Assembly: GCA_017459225.1 (NCBI GenBank)
Contig: JAFUDL010000161.1
Coordinates: 1 to 17,122, forward strand
From: Kiritimatiellia bacterium
GTDB lineage: Bacteria > Verrucomicrobiota > Kiritimatiellia > RFP12 > UBA1067
Length of the DNA: 17,122 nucleotides
Direction of reading: 5' to 3'
In this document: positions 13,471 through 17,122 of the stretch, piece by piece
Layout: every line of letters begins with the position of its first letter
Position numbering within the stretch: the first letter of the stretch is position 1
Translations under genes and position numbers: made by a program
The notes under the pieces: model-generated
Database searches by the model: none
The model's input: only the letters and a program-made list of their open reading frames with translations
Told to the model about the DNA's origin: nothing

Positions 13471-14073
13471 TTAACGCGAGTAGAGTTCGACGATCGACTG
13501 CACGTCGATCTGCTCGGGAATCTCTTCACGCGTGGGGAGGCTCGAAAGCGAACCCGTCATCGTCGTGCGGTCGAACGAGAGCCACGCAACCGAGATCTTG
13601 TGGTGCTCGAGGGACTGCCCAACGGCGGTGAGCTGACGAGACTTCTCCTTGAGGCTGATCATCTCGCCAACGCGCACGATGTAGGACGGAATGCCGCAGA
13701 CCTTGCCGTTCACCGTCACGTGACGATGCGTCACGAGCTGGCGGGCCGCAGCGCGCGTGGGCGCGAGGCCAAGACGGAAGACCACGTTGTCGAGACGCGT
13801 CTCGCAAAGACGGAGCAGATTCTCGCCCGTCACGCCCTGCATGGACTTAGCACGCTCGAAGAACAGACGGAACTGCTTCTCGCGCATGCCGTACATGAAA
13901 CGGGCCTTCTGCTTCTCGCGCAGCTGCTCGCCGTACTCGGAAAGCTTACGCGCACGCTTGCCGCCATGCTGGCCGGGACGGTTCGGACGGCGCGAAAGCA
14001 CCTTGTCGGGACCATAAATCGGCTCGCCGAAACGACGGGAAATCTTTGAACGGGGACCTGTATAGCGACCCAT
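13471..14073 (-). CDS. rpsD: 30S ribosomal protein S4
   Basis: S4 starts small-subunit assembly by binding the 5' domain of 16S rRNA. The 200-aa product begins MGRYTGPRSKISRRFGEPIY and contains the PGQHG motif, LREKQKARFMYGMREKQF, and the S4 RNA-binding domain (RLDNVVFRLGLAPTRAAARQLVTHRHV). There are no N-terminal zinc-type cysteines. An upstream extension of 11 codons is open, but the ATG at 14071-14073 has AGGAGGG 7 nt before it and begins 2 nt after the rpsK stop. Confidence 0.97.
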   Translation of the reverse strand: MGRYTGPRSKISRRFGEPIYGPDKVLSRRPNRPGQHGGKRARKLSEYGEQLREKQKARFMYGMREKQFRLFFERAKSMQGVTGENLLRLCETRLDNVVFRLGLAPTRAAARQLVTHRHVTVNGKVCGIPSYIVRVGEMISLKEKSRQLTAVGQSLEHHKISVAWLSFDRTTMTGSLSSLPTREEIPEQIDVQSIVELYSR

Positions 14074-14075
14074 GG

Positions 14076-14543
14076 TTAAACCCTCCTGCGCTTGCGAGGA
14101 CGGCACCCGTTATGAGGAACGGGCGTGCAGTCCGTGATCATGGTTACGCGAATGCCTGCGGCCTGGATGGCGCGCACGGCCGACTCGCGGCCCGCGCCAG
14201 CGCCCTGCATGCGCACTTCGCACTCGGACATTCCCTTGGCGTACGCCGTGCGCGCCGCGTCCTGCGCGACCATCGTCGCGGCGAACGCCGTGCACTTGCG
14301 GCTGCCCTTGAAGCCGGCCTTGCCAGCCGAGCTCCACGCAATCACACCGCCACGGGCGTCGGCAATCGAAACCTGCGTGTTGTTGAACGTGGAACGGATG
14401 AAGGCAATCCCCGGCGGAATCGACTTGCGCGGACGCCCCTTCTTAGCGGCAGCCTCGCCATCCGCGGCGGTCGCAGCCGCCTCGGTCTCAGCCGCGGCGG
14501 CAGGTGCTGCCGCAGCTTCCTGCTTGATGTTTTCTTCGCTCAT
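14076..14543 (-). CDS. rpsK: 30S ribosomal protein S11 with Ala-rich N-terminal extension
   Basis: S11 is in the platform of the small subunit near the Shine-Dalgarno helix. The core, from about residue 43, has RSTFNNTQVSIAD, GFKGSRKCTAFAA and the C-terminal PVPHNGCRPRKRRRV signature. The first 40 residues form an Ala/Glu-rich, then basic, extension not found in the 129-aa E. coli protein. The usual GPGPGRES is GAGAGRES here. The ATG at 14541-14543 has GAGGT 6 nt upstream, supporting the long form rather than a later start. Confidence 0.95.
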   Translation of the reverse strand: MSEENIKQEAAAAPAAAAETEAAATAADGEAAAKKGRPRKSIPPGIAFIRSTFNNTQVSIADARGGVIAWSSAGKAGFKGSRKCTAFAATMVAQDAARTAYAKGMSECEVRMQGAGAGRESAVRAIQAAGIRVTMITDCTPVPHNGCRPRKRRRV

Positions 14544-14555
14544 TTCTTACCTCAA

Positions 14556-14945
14556 TCACTTCTTCGAGGGAGCGCTGGCGCGAATCGCGGCCGTGGACGC
14601 CTTGCGGTTGCCCTTGCGCGTCTTCGCGTTCGTCTTCGTGCGCTGACCACGCACCGGCAGGCCGCGCTTGTGGCGAAGGCCGCGGTACGAACCAATGGAA
14701 ATCAGACGGCGGATGTTCTGCGAAACCTCGCGGCGCAGATCGCCTTCGACCCGGTAGTGGTCCTGAATGTACGTCGTTATCGCATGGATCTCGTCCTGCG
14801 AGAGATCATCGGCCTTCTTGCTCGGCTCGATGTTGCACGCCGCCAGCACGTCATCCGCGCGCTTCGGCCCGATTCCGTGGATGTACCGGAGAGCATAGCG
14901 TGTATGCTTCTTGCCCGGAATATCCACACCCATCAATCTTGGCAT
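14556..14945 (-). CDS. rpsM: 30S ribosomal protein S13
   Basis: S13 is at the top of the small-subunit head and contacts the P-site tRNA and L5. The 129-aa product begins MPRLMGVDIPGKKHTRYALR and has the helix-hairpin-helix YIHGIGPKRADDVL, then RLISIGSYRGLRHKRGLPVRGQRTKTNARTRKG-like C-terminal motifs, here with NAKTRKG. AGAGGA lies about 11 nt before the ATG. It follows rpmJ by 21 nt and leads into rpsK. Confidence 0.97.
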   Translation of the reverse strand: MPRLMGVDIPGKKHTRYALRYIHGIGPKRADDVLAACNIEPSKKADDLSQDEIHAITTYIQDHYRVEGDLRREVSQNIRRLISIGSYRGLRHKRGLPVRGQRTKTNAKTRKGNRKASTAAIRASAPSKK

Positions 14946-14966
14946 GGTTTTTCTTTCCTCTTCCTT

Positions 14967-15080
14967 TTAGCCCTGGCGCTGCTTGTGGCGCGGGTTTGTG
15001 CAGATCACGCGCACCACGCCTTTGCGGCGGATGATGCGACAGTTCTCGCAGATGCGACGAACGGAACTACGTACTTTCAT
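14967..15080 (-). CDS. rpmJ: 50S ribosomal protein L36
   Basis: A 37-aa gene, short enough to be missed by most length cut-offs. It starts MKVRSSVRRICENCRIIRRK and ends NPRHKQRQG. The zinc-ribbon ligands of zinc-binding L36 are all present: Cys11, Cys14, Cys27 and His32. It begins the alpha operon just upstream of rpsM, the usual place for L36 in bacteria. The ribosome-binding site is weak (AGAG about 10 nt before the ATG), and a promoter lies at 15118-15146. Confidence 0.95.
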   Translation of the reverse strand: MKVRSSVRRICENCRIIRRKGVVRVICTNPRHKQRQG

Positions 15081-15117
15081 GTTTTTTTACTCTACTTTCG
15101 TGGTCGAACAAATAGAT

Positions 15118-15146
15118 ATTATCTCAAAAATCGGGACGACTTGCAA
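15118..15146 (-). promoter_or_regulatory. Promoter of the alpha operon (rpmJ-rpsM-rpsK-rpsD-rpoA-rplQ)
   Basis: On the minus strand the -35 TTGCAA (15141-15146) and -10 GATAAT (15118-15123) are separated by 17 nt. Transcription would begin about 30 nt before rpmJ. The intergenic region to uvrC (15081-15209) is AT-rich with A- and T-runs; I see no strong GC hairpin ending the uvrC transcript. Confidence 0.65.
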
Positions 15147-15209
15147 GGGGAAAAATTAAAAATTTCAAAAAAGGCGGAAATGGGCTAATTTGAGCGAGAA
15201 AACTCATCC

Positions 15210-16685
15210 TCAATGCCGTTGTTCCCCTGCCGCCCCGCGCGCCGCCTTGAGAACGGCCGCGGCGATTGCAGGTCCCACCCCGGCAACGGCGGCGATTTCC
15301 TCCTCGCTCGCCTTTCCTATGCCGTAGACGGAATGGAACTTCTTGAGAAGCGCCATCTTCTTCGCTGGACCTATCCCCGGCACTTCATCGAGCGCCGACT
15401 CGCGGATGGTGCGCTCGCGCAGGCTGCGGTGGTACGTGATCGCGAAGCGGTGCGCCTCGTCGCGAAGGCGCGTCGCAACGAACAGTCCCTGCGAGTCGCG
15501 CGGAAGCACGACATCGCCACGTTCGTCGTCGGTCACTATGATCTCCATGCGCTCGGCAAGCCCCACCACCGGAATGTCCGTGACGCCTATCTCGGCGAAC
15601 GCCGCGCGCGCGGCGCGCAGCTGCGTTATGCCGCCGTCGCAGATGAAGAGGTCGGCGCGCGGGCTTTTCGCGACGAGCGTGGAATCGGGTCCGTAGCGAC
15701 GGCGCACAACCTCGGCCATCGAACGCGGATCGTCCGCGCCCTCGACCGTCTCGATCTTGAAGTGCCGGTAGAAGCGGCGGTCGGGCAGGCCCTCCACCGC
15801 CACCACGAGCGACGCCACGGAATGCGTGCCGAAGAGGTTCGAGATGTCGGCGCATTCGATGACGCGCGGCGGAGTTGACATCTTGAGCGCGGCGGCAAGC
15901 TCCTCGAGACCGCGGCGCGCATCGGCGCGCGTCTCCTCCGGGCGCCTCCGCACGAAGTGGCTCTTCGTCATCTCCTTGAGCGCGCCCACCGTGTCGCGCA
16001 GGCGTGCGGCCTTCGTGAAGTCCTGTTTCGCGGCGGCGCCCTTCATCTCCTCGACGAGCTCGGTGATCACCTGTGGACGCTCCCCGCGCAGGAACGCGCA
16101 CGCCTCGTCGAAGCGCGCGCGGTAGTCGGCCATTGAGATGCGCCCCTCGCACGGAGCCGTGCAGTAGCGCACTACGTCCGCATGGCAGTGACGGTGCGTC
16201 TCGCTGTCCGGCGCGAGCGCCGTGCAGCCCCGCAGCCCCCAGCGCTTTTCCACGAAGTCCTTTGCCGCACGCACCACGGGGGAGGACGGGAACGGACCGA
16301 AGTAGAGCGCGCCGTCGTCGCGCACTATTCGGCATGTGCGGAATGCGGGGAATGGATCGTCGGGATTTGCGCGCAGGGCGAGGTAGCGCTTGTCGTCGCG
16401 CATCAGGATGTTGAAATGCGGCTTGTACTTCTTGATGAGGCTCGCCTCGGTGAGCAGCGCCTCGGCCTCGTTCTTGACGGTCATGAACTCGAGGTCGGCC
16501 ACAGTGTTCACCATCGAACGCACCTTGGGCGCGTGATTGGCACCGGGGCGGAAGTACGAAAGCACGCGGCGGCGAAGGTTCTTCGCCTTCCCCACGTAGA
16601 TGATCACGCCCCGGCGGTCCCTCATCAGGTAACAGCCGGGGCGATTGGGAACGGACTTAAGCCGCTCTCGCAGAACGTCGTTCAA
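15210..16685 (-). CDS. uvrC: UvrABC excinuclease subunit C, compact form
   Basis: UvrC makes the two incisions on either side of a DNA lesion in nucleotide excision repair. The 491-aa product has the GIY-YIG nuclease (GCYLM, VIIYVGKAKNLRRR, residues 12-95), four Cys likely to hold the Fe-S cluster (154, 167, 175, 179), a UVR domain for UvrB at about 203-238, the RNase H-like 5' nuclease with Asp280, Asp350 and His412, and tandem helix-hairpin-helix motifs at about 431-480. It is about 120 residues shorter than E. coli UvrC (610 aa), and the loss lies between the UVR and RNase H domains. The start is TTG at 16683-16685, with GAGG about 7 nt upstream; it lies 21 nt after tatA. Confidence 0.96.
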   Translation of the reverse strand: MNDVLRERLKSVPNRPGCYLMRDRRGVIIYVGKAKNLRRRVLSYFRPGANHAPKVRSMVNTVADLEFMTVKNEAEALLTEASLIKKYKPHFNILMRDDKRYLALRANPDDPFPAFRTCRIVRDDGALYFGPFPSSPVVRAAKDFVEKRWGLRGCTALAPDSETHRHCHADVVRYCTAPCEGRISMADYRARFDEACAFLRGERPQVITELVEEMKGAAAKQDFTKAARLRDTVGALKEMTKSHFVRRRPEETRADARRGLEELAAALKMSTPPRVIECADISNLFGTHSVASLVVAVEGLPDRRFYRHFKIETVEGADDPRSMAEVVRRRYGPDSTLVAKSPRADLFICDGGITQLRAARAAFAEIGVTDIPVVGLAERMEIIVTDDERGDVVLPRDSQGLFVATRLRDEAHRFAITYHRSLRERTIRESALDEVPGIGPAKKMALLKKFHSVYGIGKASEEEIAAVAGVGPAIAAAVLKAARGAAGEQRH

Positions 16686-16706
16686 TGCGCGACCTCGCGG
16701 CGCGGA

Positions 16707-16916
16707 CTACTTTGCCTCCTCGCCGGCCTTCTGCTCGACCTTGGCGGGCTCTTTGTCCTTGCCCTCGTTGAGGAGCTGCTCGCCCTCCTCTGTGCCCTTC
16801 TTGAACTCGCCCTTCGCCTTGCCGAGCGCACGCGCAAGCTCAGGCAGCTTCTTGCTGCCGAACACAAGCACGATCACCACCAAAAGCAACACTATCTGCC
16901 AGGGACCTGAAAACAT
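16707..16916 (-). CDS. tatA: Sec-independent translocase subunit TatA/TatE
   Basis: TatA forms the pore-like assemblies that move folded proteins across the inner membrane. The 69-aa product has the family architecture: a short N-terminus, one membrane helix at about residues 5-19 (WQIVLLLVVIVLVF), the hinge FGSKKLPEL, an amphipathic basic helix (ARALGKAKGEFKKG), and a charged disordered tail. The AAAGGAGA motif lies about 6 nt before the ATG. It is followed directly by uvrC, with no TatB or TatC here. TatA and TatE cannot be told apart by sequence alone. Confidence 0.92.
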   Translation of the reverse strand: MFSGPWQIVLLLVVIVLVFGSKKLPELARALGKAKGEFKKGTEEGEQLLNEGKDKEPAKVEQKAGEEAK

Positions 16917-16951
16917 TTTATTCTCCTTTGCTCTTTGTTGTCAACGCCGTT

Positions 16952-16981
16952 ATTATACCAAAACTATGGGGCATGATGCAA
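16952..16981 (-). promoter_or_regulatory. Sigma-70-type promoter of tatA-uvrC
   Basis: On the minus strand the -35 TTGCAT (16976-16981) and a perfect -10 TATAAT (16952-16957) are separated by 18 nt. Transcription would begin near 16945, about 30 nt before the tatA ATG. The octamer array starts about 10 nt upstream of the -35. Confidence 0.7.
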
Positions 16982-16991
16982 TGCCGAATGA

Positions 16992-17122
16992 GTGGTTTGG
17001 TGGTGTGGTGGTGTGGTGGTGCGGTGGTCTACCCAACTACCTAACTACCCAACCACCCAACCACCTAACTACCCAACCACCCAACCACCTAACTACCCAA
17101 CCACCCAACCACCTAACTACCC
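16992..17122. repeat. Octamer array with strand switch and 24-bp higher-order repeat
   Basis: The left part (16999-17030) is four G-rich units of the GGTGGTGT type, preceded by a decayed copy. After a 4-bp pivot (17031-17034) the strand changes to C-rich units: from 17035 to 17122 eleven 8-bp units, AACTACCC, AACCACCC or AACCACCT. From 17043 they repeat in that three-unit order, giving a 24-bp period. The left units are approximate reverse complements of the right ones, so a long imperfect hairpin is possible. The array runs off the right edge, so its full length is unknown. It has no coding frame of note and no CRISPR spacer structure. Confidence 0.85.

Noticed and set aside
16992..17122. 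CRISPR array at the right edge
   Set aside because: The units are 8 bp with no unique spacers between conserved repeats; period and base content fit a tandem repeat only.

Overview
The window is GC-rich bacterial chromosome, probably from the PVC superphylum and most plausibly a gut-type Verrucomicrobiota/Kiritimatiellae lineage. Three things point there: a V-type ATPase locus in the order E / DUF2764 / A (the order known in Chlamydiae and spirochaetes), a translationally coupled ECF sigma factor and membrane Ser/Thr kinase of the kind common in Planctomycetes and Verrucomicrobia, and an L16 starting MPLMPKRVK. The assignment is inference; no 16S rRNA is present.

Layout. Positions 1-4321 (minus strand) hold the start of the S10 operon: rpsJ, rplC, rplD, rplW, rplB, rpsS, rplV, rpsC and a partial rplP that runs off the left edge. 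The spacing is tight, with several TAATG or 3-nt junctions. A 393-bp divergent regulatory region (4322-4714) has a strong promoter in each direction and a long, highly structured leader for the S10 transcript. Positions 4715-7640 (plus) hold the V-ATPase genes E, DUF2764 and A; the usual B, D, I and K genes do not follow. The 7633-7750 junction is built almost entirely of degenerate 8-bp units. Positions 7748-10860 (plus) hold the ECF sigma factor and an 836-aa transmembrane kinase with a TPR-like region and a C-terminal remnant of an alpha/beta hydrolase.

Positions 10871-15080 (minus) hold the alpha operon: rpmJ (too short for most ORF callers), rpsM, rpsK, rpsD, rpoA and rplQ. Overlapping stop/start codons extend it into a PduO-type cobalamin adenosyltransferase and a small lipoprotein. 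Positions 15210-16916 (minus) hold tatA and a compact uvrC. The right edge (about 16992-17122) is a second array of 8-bp units, here in a 24-bp higher-order repeat, and it continues beyond the window.

Most of the window is housekeeping. The least explained features are the two octamer-periodic intergenic arrays, each of which switches strand in the middle; the S10 leader RNA with mutually exclusive pairings; the V-ATPase operon that stops after subunit A; and the kinase that ends inside a hydrolase fold. All structural and functional statements come from reading the sequence and from knowledge of the families; no search or folding program was run.
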